64,000 nucleotides of DNA from the NCBI GenBank assembly GCA_963971575.1, contig OZ020616.1:21185713-21249712 (forward strand), read 5' to 3'. The notes below the pieces were generated by a model. That model saw nothing but the letters and a program-made list of their open reading frames with translations, ran no database searches and had not been told where the DNA came from. How positions within the stretch are numbered: position 1 is the first letter of the stretch; each line of letters starts with the position of its first letter. A program made the position numbers and the translations under genes. Shown here piece by piece: positions 43,105 through 53,781 of the stretch. The DNA is from Liopterus haemorrhoidalis (taxonomy: Eukaryota; Arthropoda; Insecta; Coleoptera; Dytiscidae).

Positions 43105-43960
43105 TAACAATTCTAAAACCAATTTTGACTACAGAAAGTTAATATTCTAACACAAGACTTGGAATGTTATTCTAAAGCACTTATCTTCTTATGCATTTTG
43201 CGTGTATTTCATTCCATCACTTGTTATGGAATAACTATTCCATGCTTGTTGTCTTTTGTTTTTGTAGGGTTACATTAAGATATATGCAACGTTTACATGC
43301 AACTTCCTTAAAAGTACTAAAATAGGGGCCGATCTGCGGCAAATTAAATTAAAATTAAATAAATAATAATAAAAAAAATAAGTTTAATTAATTGATTAAT
43401 TTGTTATGTAATATAAATTATTTGTTAAGATAAAATGTTTGTTAAAATAATTATTTGTGATTTTTTTTTCTTTCTGGTGGTCGTGGAGAAAGTAGGGTCT
43501 GTGACTCGGTTGGAATAGAAAATTCGATGCTCGTGGTTAATGTTACACTCGCATCGAATTTTCCCATTCCAACCTTGTTACAGAATATACTATTATGCAA
43601 AAAACAGCGACAGCCCAGTAACTCAAAAGCTAGTAAAGCTATGTGTAATGTTACCGATTCACCGAAGCGCGATCTTACATCTAACCGATTTTTAACAGAA
43701 GTGGTAGCGATGTTAAAAAATCTATTAGACGAGTTATTGACATTCATAGTGTTAACACGTGTATATTTTGTTCCAGTTATTTTACAAATATATTTTGCTA
43801 AAATTTAACTAAAAACTGTTTATTATATACCAGAAAATTTACAATTTAATTCTTTATAAATCAGTTTATTTTATTTTAACTAATTGTTAATAGTGCAGCT
43901 ATAATATTCAATAATCTTATTTAAAAGTTGTAATATAAATTATTGCATCTAAAATTATCA
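43105..43960. other. Unrecognised block within LINE ORF1
   Basis: Sequence between the PHD part and the coiled coil. It contains a hairpin at 43508-43574 and an open frame at 43527-43808 without known motifs. It may be an insertion, but no duplicated flanks were found. Confidence 0.35.
43508..43574. repeat. Hairpin with ~24-bp arms
   Basis: GGTTGGAATAGAAAATTCGA and its near-complement (TCGAATTTTCCCATTCCAACC region) flank a spacer of about 20 bp. Confidence 0.78.
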
Positions 43961-45024
43961 GTGGACCTGTTCATTCACACATTTTGGTAAATGACAAGTC
44001 TTTAAGAATGGGCGGTGACCAAACACGAAAGAAACACCATACGCGCAGCGGTTCGTTAAATTCGGAATCGGACGCATTAAAATGTTCCTGTAAAAATGAA
44101 TTGAGAGATATTAAAAAATAATTTGAAGAATTAAATAATAAACTTCAATTGTTGGACAACCTCAAGGACACTGTAGCGGGACTTGAAAAATCTGTTACTT
44201 TTTTATCGTCTCAATATAATAGTTTTATCAAGATTGTTGAGGAAAATAATAATAAATGTAAGGAATTAAATAAAGAAATGGTACAACTAAGAGAGATAAA
44301 CCAAAATAATGAGAAAAAAATTAACAGTTTGTCAGATAAACTAAATGAAGCGGAACAGTATTCTCGCAATGTAAATTTGGAAATTCACGGCCTTCATGAA
44401 GAAAAAAATGAAGACTGCAAATAGCTTATATCTAAATTGGCCAAAAAAATTAATATGCCCATAGAGAAAAAAATATAGATGTGGCTCATCGGGTCTCATC
44501 TAAACAAAATAAAAACCCTCGTATTTTACTAGCTCAGTTTTCATCTAGAACGAAAAGAGATATTTTTATTTCACAGAAAAAAAAAAGTGTATTACTGATA
44601 CCGGATTACCTGGAAATTCACTGGGCACTACAGTCTATTTCAATGAAAATATGACTCCTTATAATAAAAATTTGTATCGTTTAGCGAAGATCCAAGCTAG
44701 TAAATCTGAGTTCAAATACATATGGTTTAAAAACAGCAAACTTCTTATAAGAAAGGATGATTCCAGCCCGGCCTTAAGAATTAAGAATGAAGCTGATGAC
44801 ATGATGAAACATATTTGCAGTGCTGTTGATAGTGCAAATGTGATAAAGAATAGTTTTGGTCAAAATTTCAGTAATTAAATATCACAGTCTTATCAAAATC
44901 TTGTTAATTTAAATTACCATGGCTTGTAAACGTTCTAAATGAAATAGATAAGTAAAACGTATTAACAAATATAGTGCACACAATACCTGATTATAATGTT
45001 TTAGTAAATAGTCTAAATTCTTAT

Positions 45025-47137
45025 TTAAAGTTCAGTATTTTTCATACGAACATTAGAAGCTTGGATACAAATTTTGACGCTCTTAGGGTTCTCTTGTCAC
45101 AACTCATTGGAGAATTGATATCATTGTCTCTTCTGAAACAAGATTCATAGAATTTCCGGAATTATATAACATGGATAACTACCGTATTCACTTTAATAAT
45201 AGTCGTTTTAATCCAAATGTCGGAGTAATTATTTATATAAATAATAGAATAGAACAGAACTTAAAATCTATGGTGAATCTATTGGTATTACGTCGATATT
45301 AAATCTCCTGATTATAGTGAAGATGAATTTTTATCTAATTTGTCTCTTTATATCCAGTCACACTGCAGCAAGAAAACGGAAATATTATGTGGGGATATTA
45401 ATATCGATATCTTGGCAAACTTGAATAGTTTTAACGATACAAAGTTTAAATATCTAAATATACTGTACGCCAATGGTTTTATATCGTATATTAATAAACA
45501 CACAAGAACATTTAATGATAGTAAAAGCTGCATTGATCATTTTTTTATTAAAGGGAGTAATAATTTTATTAAAACAATAATCAGTTAATTACAGATAGCA
45601 AAGAAATATCTAATATATTTAATAAATACTTTATAACGATTGGGGAAGAATTGTCTCATAGTATAAATCATGGTAGTACAAATAACTTCAATGAGAATAT
45701 ATCCCGCAACCAAAATTCACTCTTTTTTACGTCAGTAGATGAAACAGAAATATTGAATATTATCACAAATCTTTCTAATAAGATATCTAGAGGTTATGAT
45801 GGTATAAGTATAAAAATAATAAGAACTATTGCGGAATGTATTCTCCCAATACTCTGTAACATTTTTAATTCATATCTGTTGGCTGACTATTTTCCTGTGG
45901 CATTAAAGAAAGCTTGTGTAACTCCTATATATAAAAGTGGAGATAAACAATGCATTAATAACTACAGACCTATTTCTATAACTTCCAATTTAGGCGAAAT
46001 ATTAGAAAAATTAATTTCTAATAGAATATTTTCATTCCTGAAGGAAAATTCAATCTTATCCTCAAACCAGTTTGGATTTTGTCCACAAAAATTAACAAAT
46101 GATGCTATTGTTTGTCTCACTGACAAAATATATAAAACTGTAGATAATTCACGCCCTTGTATAACTATCTTTCTGGATTTGGCTAAAGCCTTCGACACAG
46201 TGAATCATGAGTTACTCTTCAACAAATTAGATCTATATGGCATAAGAGGATTGGCAGTAAAGTTAATCAGAAGTTATTTTTCTAATAGAATGCAACATAC
46301 TTAAATATCAAATTAACATACTTAACTATCAAGTAACCCTTTATTTTTTATCTTATATGTTAATAGTTTATTAAAACTAGAGCTTAATTCAAATATAATA
46401 TCTTATGCAGATGATATGGCTATAATTGTGGAGGGTAACTCATTTGAAGAAGTCGCAGAGTTGGCTTAAATGGACTTACAGTTAATCACGAAATGGTTGG
46501 ACTATAATAAGTTAACCATGAATGTTGAAAAGTCACATTTTATGACATTTTCATGTAGTACATCAACACAGTCAGATCTTAACAGTTTAATTCTTCATGA
46601 CAATCATTGTAGCCAATCTAGAATATACAACTGTCCAAAATTAACTAAAAAAGAATGTGTCAAATATTTGGGTATTAAAATTGATTGTTTTCTTAGATGG
46701 AATTTTCATATTGATAACGTTTGTACTAACCTTAGAAAATCTATATTTATTTTCAAGAGGATTAGAGAAGTTATGTCACTTACAAAATTTAAAATTTTCA
46801 TATAAATAATCTAAAAATTTTACAAAAATCAATACTTAAAATTATGTCTTTTAAACCTAGAACTTACTCATCATCACAAATCTTTATTGAAATGCAAATT
46901 TTAGATACAGAACGTTCATATATTTGGGCAATTGCAAAACACATATATAAAAATCCGGGCATAATAAACTATCCTGAGCATCGTTACAATACAAGGTCGA
47001 AGATTAACCATCTTGCATCTGATAAACATAATAAAGTGAAGTATGAACATCACTATCTGTATTATGGTGGGTTTAGTCAACACTTAGCGATAGCTTTAGT
47101 TTTACTCCTATATTTTAATTTTATCCTTAAAAGATAA
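45025..47137 (+). pseudogene. LINE ORF2 (endonuclease and reverse transcriptase)
   Basis: The endonuclease starts with IFHTNIRSLDTNFDALR (45030-45100), changes frame, and continues through FPELYNMDNYRIHF to VGVIIYINN. Later frames give CGDINIDI and SCIDHFFI (45340-45588), the C-terminal EEP motifs. The RT runs from 45651 to 46303: KISRGYDGISIKI, CVTPIYKSGDKQCINNYRPIS, NQFGF and FLDLAKAFDTVNH. A gap of about 25-30 residues, normally with the GVPQGS motif, is missing at 46304. The ISYADDM active-site motif (about 46402) and the thumb/C-terminus (46470-47137) follow in broken frames. Several stops and shifts make it dead. Confidence 0.82.
47064..47095 (+). repeat. 32-bp direct repeat, left copy
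   Basis: ATGGTGGGTTTAGTCAACAC... recurs at 47586-47617 with one difference. The 490 bp between contain no recognised element. Confidence 0.85.
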
Positions 47138-47585
47138 ACTATCATATCGCTACGAGCAAGTTCATACAACACATTTCTTTAATTTTAGTCCTATGGTTCT
47201 GGCCTTGAAAGATAACTAAATTCTAACTTTCCTACGGCTGGGAGTAAATCACGTTAAAACGCACCATGCGCGTGCGCGCACCCCGATTTAAATTCTAAAA
47301 GCACCCATCATGGCCAACATAAGGTCATAAATAGCAGCAACACTTCTAGACTTATTTCGGTACATGTTTACACACAATGTTATATTTGTCAATAACCAAA
47401 AATTTTAATTTTTTGACATTTAGAAAAATGATACTATGCGCGTGCGTTAAACTCGACGTCTCATTGGTTACTTGTTAAAAGTTAAAACTCGTTAAAACAT
47501 TGTATAAACCCGTACTCATTCAAGACGATTAAAGCCAAGACTAAAACTAAGAGTAAGATTCAAATTAACGCAACATCTATCGCTA

Positions 47586-47617
47586 ATGGTGAGTTTAGTC
47601 AACACTTAGCGATAGCT
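47586..47617 (+). repeat. 32-bp direct repeat, right copy
   Basis: ATGGTGAGTTTAGTCAACAC... ends at the first base of the Helitron-type array. Confidence 0.85.
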
Positions 47618-48719
47618 GCTGCGTCATGGAAGGAATATATTTCCCGAATTTCATGTCTCTATGTCAAGAGACGATCTATCGAATAAAAAATACCAATAAA
47701 CCCCGTTAGGGATAAATTTTAAAAAAATGTCAACACGCTTACTAAATATTTTAAAAAGAAATCTAAGTAGGTTTCTATTTAATAGAAACCTATGTAAGGT
47801 TTCTATAATTCACCCCGAATATAGATTCATGCCTTTAGGGGTTGATTAGTGCAAAATCCTGATTTTTTTTGCTAAAATTTCTATGAGTAACCTTTGAGGT
47901 TAATATCTAAGAGATATTGAAGAATTCCTGAAATCATATTTCACCCCCTTTTTACCCCCATAGAGGTCTACTTTCGAAAAATCACTCCTTAGTGGAACAT
48001 ATTTTGCGAATTTCAGGTATTTATGTCCAAAAAACGTTCTATCGAATAAAAAATACCCATTTACCCCTTTAAGGGTGAAATTTTAAAAAACTGTCAAAAT
48101 TATTTCGAGGTATTTTAAAAAGACATCTATGTGCCAAAAAGGAATGTTATGACTAAACAAACACAGGAAATACGACAGGACGTATAATTCACCCCAAATG
48201 TAGATTCACCCCTTTAGGGGTCGATTAGGATAAAATACTGAAATAAGTTTTTGGCATTTGTATAGGTAATCTTTATAAGCAAAAATCAAATCGCTCATAA
48301 CTTATTGGTCCTAAGAAATTTTAAGGAATCCTTGAAATCACATTTCACCCTTTAGGGATGCAATTTTAAAAAAATTTCAAAACCAATTCGAGATATTAAA
48401 AAAAAAAAAACCATTAGCCAAAAATAATTGTTATGACTCAACAAATACAGGAAATACGAAGGGATGTGTAATTAAGTCCAAATGTAGATTCACCCTTTTA
48501 GGTGTTGATTAGGACAAAATCCTGAAATAGGTTTTTCGGCCTCTGTATTAGTAATCTTTATAAGCAAAAACCAAATCGATATTTTATTGGTCCTCAGAGA
48601 TATTAGAAAATCATTGAAATCTCATTTCACCCCTTTTAACCCTTTAGGCGGAAATTAAAATAACCGTGAAAACTATTTAGAGATATTTAAAAAAGACACC
48701 TATGTGCCAGAAAGGTATG

Positions 48720-48856
48720 TGTGGCGGTGGTCGTCATGGAAGTGATGTTTTTGAGATTTTCAATTATTATTGTGTTGTCAAAATAAAAAGTCAATTAATA
48801 AAAGCTTCTAACTAATATATAATTATTTCTTCTTAAACATAATCCAAACACCCACA
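48720..48856 (+). repeat. 5' LTR (137 bp)
   Basis: Starts TGTGGCGGTGGTCGTCATGG and ends CACCCACA. An AATAAAA word lies near its middle. Confidence 0.94.
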
Positions 48857-48857
48857 T

Positions 48858-48873
48858 TGGTGACCCCGAACGT
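48858..48873 (+). other. tRNA-Trp-type primer-binding site
   Basis: TGGTGACCCCGAACGT starts one base inside the LTR. TGGTGACCCCGA-type sites, pairing with tRNA-Trp, are characteristic of CsRn1-clade gypsy elements. Confidence 0.75.
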
Positions 48874-48911
48874 TTAAAACAATTTAAGAAGCAGAATTGA
48901 TATCTTCTGAA

Positions 48912-49685
48912 ATGGAAAATAGTCAACAAGAGGTGTCAAGAGTAGCGACTAAATTACCTCCATTCTGGAAACAAGACCCAGAGTTATGGTTTCTTCAAAT
49001 CGAAGCCCAATTCGCTACGAACAAAATTATTGCAGATAATACCAAGTACAATTATGTTGTAGGTACAATAGAAAGCAGTATTTTAGCTCAGGTCAGTGAC
49101 TTAATCAAAGATCCTCCAGCAGAGAATAAATATCTCGCCTTAAAAAAAAGAATAATCAATCAGTTCGGCGTATCTGATGAAAAGAAAATAAAAAAACTCT
49201 TAACTGGGCTTGAACTTGGCGATCAAAAACCATCTCAATTATTAAGACAAATGCGTAATTTAGCTTGTAATAAGGTAAGCGACGATATTTTACGTTTAAT
49301 CTGGTTCCAAGCTTTACCAACTAGTACTCAGCAAATATTGTCTATAAACAAAGTTTCTCTAGACGAAACGGCAATTTTGGCTGACGACATTTTTGAAATA
49401 ACATCAAGTGATATTAACGAAATAAATAAATTTAATAAATCTGTACCGAGCAGCACAGCTTCTATAGAGAGTTCTATAGAGCAACTAAAATTACAAATAT
49501 CTGAACTTGGTATTCAAGTCGATAAAATAGATAAAAAGTATGCAACCCAGTTTCAGCGCAACTTTGATCAAACGTCTTCATTTCCTAATGACAGCTGTCA
49601 AAATATTTGCTGGTACCATACAAAGTTTGGAAATAAAGCCACAAAATGTGTCAAGCCTTGTAATTTTAAAAGTCAAAAAAACTAA
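48912..49685 (+). CDS. Gag protein, CsRn1-type
   Basis: The ATG at 48912 ([19 protein letters not shown]) opens 257 codons to the TAA at 49683. The N-terminal domain has [19 protein letters not shown] and [21 protein letters not shown], the matrix/capsid-like region of this clade. A coiled segment ([19 protein letters not shown]) follows. Instead of a CCHC knuckle the protein ends with [18 protein letters not shown], the CHCC-type finger that distinguishes CsRn1 gags. The last codons before the stop contain A-AAA-AAC, a ribosomal slippery site that leads into pol. The upstream TTG at 48897 is not needed as a start. Confidence 0.93.
   Translation: MENSQQEVSRVATKLPPFWKQDPELWFLQIEAQFATNKIIADNTKYNYVVGTIESSILAQVSDLIKDPPAENKYLALKKRIINQFGVSDEKKIKKLLTGLELGDQKPSQLLRQMRNLACNKVSDDILRLIWFQALPTSTQQILSINKVSLDETAILADDIFEITSSDINEINKFNKSVPSSTASIESSIEQLKLQISELGIQVDKIDKKYATQFQRNFDQTSSFPNDSCQNICWYHTKFGNKATKCVKPCNFKSQKN
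49676..49682 (+). promoter_or_regulatory. Predicted -1 ribosomal frameshift site (A-AAA-AAC)
   Basis: The heptamer is in the correct phase for gag (codons AAA AAC, then TAA). A shift of -1 at this point reads CTA AGA CAG and enters the pol frame without a stop. A downstream stimulatory structure was not verified. Confidence 0.82.
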
Positions 49686-52650
49686 GACAGCGGCTGCAAG
49701 TGGCGACTAATTCAACCGCTGTACAAAATAGTCGCTTATTCATTTTTGACAATTTGACACAACTGCGATTTTTAATTGACAGTGGAGCTGATATTTCAGT
49801 CGTGCCTCCTAATAAAAGAAACATGCCAATTCAAAATTATCAGCTTTTTGCAGCCAATGGAGCTGTCATCCAAACGTATGGTGAAAAAATATTGAAAATA
49901 CATTTGGGTTTTAAAAAAACGTTTCTATGGAAATTTATTATTGCTGACGTTTCTAAACCCATAATAGGTGCAGATTTTCTTAAACATTTTGGAATTTTAA
50001 TTGATCTTAGAAATCGATGTTTAGTAGACAATACTAGTTTACAACGATCCGTAGGAGAAATTCAATTCAATCAGTCAATAACTATTAAGACAATGTCTAA
50101 ATTAGATGAATATTCTGAACTTCTTTTGCCTTTCGTGAACATAACAAAACCTTTTTCTTTCAATAATAATACCAAACATAATACCACACATCATATAATA
50201 ACAAAAGGTCCTCCAGTATTTCAAAAACCTCGTAGACTTTCTCCCGAAAAACTTGAAATTGCTAAAAAGGAATTCCAGTTTATGGTAGATAGTGGAATAT
50301 GCAGACCATCTAAAAGTTGTTGGGCTAGTCCATTACATATGGTTCCCAAAAAAGATGGTTCGTGGCGTGCTTGCGGTGATTTTCGTCGATTGAACTCAGT
50401 TACAGTTCCCGACCGATACCCTATTCCAAATTTACTCGATTTTGCTTATAACTTAGATGATAAGAAAATTTTCTCAACAATTGACCTCATTCGGGCATTT
50501 AATCAGATACCGATTGAAGAAACAGACATCTCGAAAACTGCAGTAACAACGCCATTTGGGCTGTTTGAATTTGTCGTTATGCCATTCGGTTTATGCAATG
50601 CAGCACAAACGATGCAACGCTTTATGAATGAAATTTTGCGAGATCTACCATTTTGTTTCGTCTATATTGACGATATATTAGTAGCTTCACGTAATAAAAA
50701 CGAGCATAAACAACATTTAATTAAAATTTTTAAAAAATTAAATGATTATGGAATTTCCATTAATATTTCTAAATGTAATTTTGGCAAAGAAGAAGTTGTA
50801 TTTTTAGGACATTTAATTTCAGCAAAGGGTATCAAACCTCTTTCATCGCGTATTACTGCAATAAAAGAATTCAAAAAACCTGCAACTGTAAATGATTTAA
50901 GAAAATTTTTAGGAATTATTAATTTTTATCGCCGTTTTATACCAAATGCAGCAAAAACGCAATCAGTCTTACATAATTATTTAACAAATGCTAAAAAGAA
51001 CGATCATAGTCTAATAAACTGGAATGTAGAATCTTCTGAAGCATTCATTAAATGCAAACAAGATTTAGAAAAAGTATCGCTTCTTGCTCACCCTTCATCG
51101 AATAAAAAAATGAGTCTTGCAGTTGATGCATCAGATTTAGCTGTGGGTGCCGTTTTACAACAACTTTGCGATGGCGATTGGCAGCCCCTAGGATTTTTTT
51201 CAAAAAAGCTTTCCCCAGCCCAACAAAAATACAGCGCTTACGATAGGGAATTACTAGCAATCTACTTATCAGTAAAATATTTTTCGTTTATGTTAGAAGG
51301 TAGATCTTTTACTATTTTTACAGATCATAAGCCACTAATTTATGGATTCCAACAAAATTCTAGTAAATTTACCCCACGTCAGGTGCGACATTGGGATCTA
51401 ATAGCACAATTTACAACAGATATTCAACATGTATCAGGAAAAGAGAATATTGTTGCGGATACCTTATCTCGAATGAATACAATAACTTTTCCTCAAACTA
51501 TAAGTAACGATGTACTTGTAAAGGAGCAACAAACTGATGAAGAACTAAAAGAATTATTAGCATCAAAGGCAACGTCTTTGAAATTAGCTTTTATGCAAAC
51601 TGAGTTTGGCAAATTATATTTTGACGTGTCTACAGGTAAATTTCGACCTTATCTGCCCAAAAATCTCAGAAAACAAGCATTTGATGCATTCCACAATTTA
51701 TCGCATCCAAGTATTAGGAATAGTAGACTTTTAGTCAAGCAGAGATACGTCTGGCCATCAATAAATATTGATTGTGGCAATTGGGCGAAATCCTGTTTGC
51801 CTTGTCAACGTACTAAAATTAATAAATATATACATGCACCAATAGGCAAATATGAACTGCCTACTAATCGTTTCGAACATGTAAATATAGATATAATTGG
51901 ACCACTTCCTTTAGCTGATGGTTTTCGTTACTGTCTTACTTGCATTGATCGGTTTAGTCGCTGGCCTGAAGCATACCCCATGAGTGATATGACAGCTGAA
52001 ACTGTAGCAAAAACATTTTGTGATAACTGGATATCAAGATTTGGTATTCCCAAAAGAATAACTTCAGATCAGGGTCGTCAGTTTGAATCAAACTTGTTCA
52101 CATCATTAACTAATATTTTGGGAATAACAAAATTCCGCACAACACCATATCATCCAGAGGCTAATGGTTTAATAGAAAGGTGGCATAGATCATTAAAAAC
52201 GGCATTGATGTGCCATAATATGAAATGGACCGAGGTTCTTCCTACAGTTTTGCTCGGACTTCGCACAGTACTGAAAGAAGATCTTGGCTGTTCTTCCGCT
52301 GAAATGGTTTATGGTACTACACTTTGTTTACCTGGAGATTTTTTTATTTCACCTGCAGAAGAAATTGATCCGCATACATTTGTTCAAAAATTAAGAAGTA
52401 TAATGTCAAAATTAAAACCAGTAAATGTGGCCCATCATACACCAGAAAAGATGTTTATTCATAAGGATTTATTAAATTGTTCCCATGTATTTGTTCGTAA
52501 TGATGGGATCAAGAAATCGTTACAACCTCCTTTTGATGGTCCCTATGAAGTAATCAAGAGATATAGTAATACATATCAAATTTTGGTTGGAGGAAAAAAA
52601 AATGTATCCATGTTAATAGACTAAAACCTGCATATATTTTAGCAGAATAA
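49682..52650 (+). CDS. Pol polyprotein, CsRn1-type
   Basis: Expressed by frameshift from gag. Counting residues from 49700: protease [11 protein letters not shown] near 27; reverse transcriptase with [32 protein letters not shown] and YIDDIL near 321; RNase H with [11 protein letters not shown] near 475 and TDHKPL near 540; integrase zinc region (HNLSHPS to CLPCQRTK, 664-705), then catalytic D in NIDIIG (730), D in SDQGRQ (790) and E in LIERWH (824); then the C-terminal [13 protein letters not shown] domain. All catalytic residues are visible. The frame ends at 52624, but another frame from the A9 run at about 52593-52601 encodes [11 protein letters not shown] to a TAA at 52648-52650. The usual C-terminus of the clade thus requires one indel in that homopolymer. 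Confidence 0.93.
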
Positions 52651-52660
52651 TTAACGCTGC

Positions 52661-52677
52661 CACTGGAGGGGGAGTGT
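52661..52677 (+). other. Polypurine tract
   Basis: GGAGGGGGAG just upstream of the 3' LTR, the usual plus-strand primer. Confidence 0.8.
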
Positions 52678-52814
52678 TGTGGCGGTGGTCGTCATGGAAG
52701 TGATGTTTTTGAGATTTTCAATTATTATTGTGTTGTCAAAATAAAAAGTCAATTAATAAAAGCTTCTAACTAATATATAATTATTTCTTCTTAAACATAA
52801 TCCAAACACCCACA
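52678..52814 (+). repeat. 3' LTR (137 bp)
   Basis: No difference from the 5' LTR was seen on reading. Confidence 0.94.
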
Positions 52815-53727
52815 TATGTTATAAGTCAACCAACACAGAAAAACTGACTGCATGTATAATTCACCCCAATTAGAGATTCACTCCTTTCGGGGTTGATTAG
52901 GGCAAAATCCTAAAATAGGTTTTTCGGCATTTGAATGAGTAATCTTTGTAAGTAACAACCAAGTCGGTATCTTATTGGTCCTAAGAGATATTAGGGAATC
53001 CTTGAATTAACATTTCAGCCCGTTTCACCCTTTAGGGATGTAATTTTAAAAAACTGTCAATACCATTTCGAGATATTTTAAAAAGACACCTATGTGCAAA
53101 AAAATAAATTTTGTAACTCAACAAACACAGAAAATACGACGGGATATATAATTCACCCCGATTGTAGATTCACCCCTTTAGGGGTTGATTAGGACAAAAT
53201 CCTGAAATTAGTTTTTCGGAATTTGTATAGGTAATTTTTGTAAGAAAAAAGCAAGTCGATATCTTATTGGTCCTAAGAGATATTAAAGAAACCTTGAAAT
53301 CACATATCATCCTTTTTCACCCTTTAGGGTTGAAATTTTAAAAAACTGTCAAAACCATTTCGAGGTATTATAAAAAGACACCTATGTGCCAAAAAGAAAC
53401 CTTATAACTCAACAAACACAGGAAATACAACGGGATGTAAAATTCACCCCGATTGTAGATTTACCCCTTTAGGGGTTGATTAGTACAAAATCCTGAAATA
53501 AGTTTTTCGGCATTTATATAGGTAATCTTTTTAAGCAAAAACTAAGTCGATATCCCATCGACCCGAAGAGATATTAAAGAATCTGTGAAATCACGTTTCA
53601 TCCCTTTTTCGCTCCTTAGGGGTTGAATTTCGAAAAATCCCTTCTTAGTGGGTGCTTACGTCATGGAGGGAATATGCTCTCCAAATTTCAAGTTTCTAGG
53701 CCCAGGGGTACGGGCTGGGCGGTGATG

Positions 53728-53781
53728 AGTGAGTCAGTCAGTCAGTCAGTCAGTCAGGACACTGCCTTTTATATATATAGA
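53728..53781 (-). other. Helitron-type 5' end of block 1 with (CAGT)n tract
   Basis: On the minus strand: TCTATATATATAAAAGGC, then CAGTGTCC and a run of CTGA units, then TCACTCATCACCGCC. The same arrangement occurs at 56974 and 62291. It is followed on the plus strand by CTAG, but not by the 3' hairpin. Confidence 0.7.

Larger units (their letters stand above)
42909..44878 (+). pseudogene. LINE ORF1 (PHD finger, coiled coil, RNA-binding region)
   Basis: An ATG at 42909 encodes a Cys/His pattern (CAKRNSKI, LTCVGSCNSDFHIKCV, WKC) that fits a PHD-type zinc finger. Unrelated sequence follows from about 43105 to 43960. A frame at 44008 (MGGDQTRKKHHTRSG) leads after a stop to a long coiled coil (44149-44360) with ELNKEMVQLREINQNNEKK heptads, ending VNLEIHGLHEE, the start of an L1-type RRM. 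A frame at 44651-44876 (YNKNLYRLAKIQASKSEFKY, LIRKDDSS) is the C-terminal RNA-binding part. Stops at 44121, 44422 and 44876 and shifts between them make it non-functional. Confidence 0.62.
42720..47140 (+). mobile_element. Degenerate non-LTR retrotransposon (CR1/Jockey-like)
   Basis: The order of parts is PHD finger, coiled coil, RNA-binding region, endonuclease and reverse transcriptase, as in CR1/Jockey LINEs. The ends are not sharp: the 5' limit is placed after the MITE at 42712 and the 3' limit after the last homologous frame. Confidence 0.75.
48720..52814 (+). mobile_element. Young CsRn1-type Ty3/gypsy element
   Basis: Two 137-bp LTRs (TGTGGCGGTGG...AACACCCACA), identical by eye, with a 4-bp duplication TATG at 48716-48719 and 52815-52818. 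The host monomer reads on across the junction. Primer-binding site, gag, pol and purine tract are all in place. It is 4095 bp, compact for the group. Confidence 0.96.
47618..53781 (-). mobile_element. Helitron-type satellite block 1
   Basis: Read on the minus strand it begins with the TC end at 53781 (TCTATATATATAAAAGGC, then a TGAC/CTGA repeat) and continues as ~290-bp monomers down to 47618, with no CTAG hairpin end. The CsRn1-type gypsy element at 48720-52814 interrupts it. Without it, about 2.1 kb or 7 monomers remain. No Rep/helicase coding is present, so the element is non-autonomous. Confidence 0.72.
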
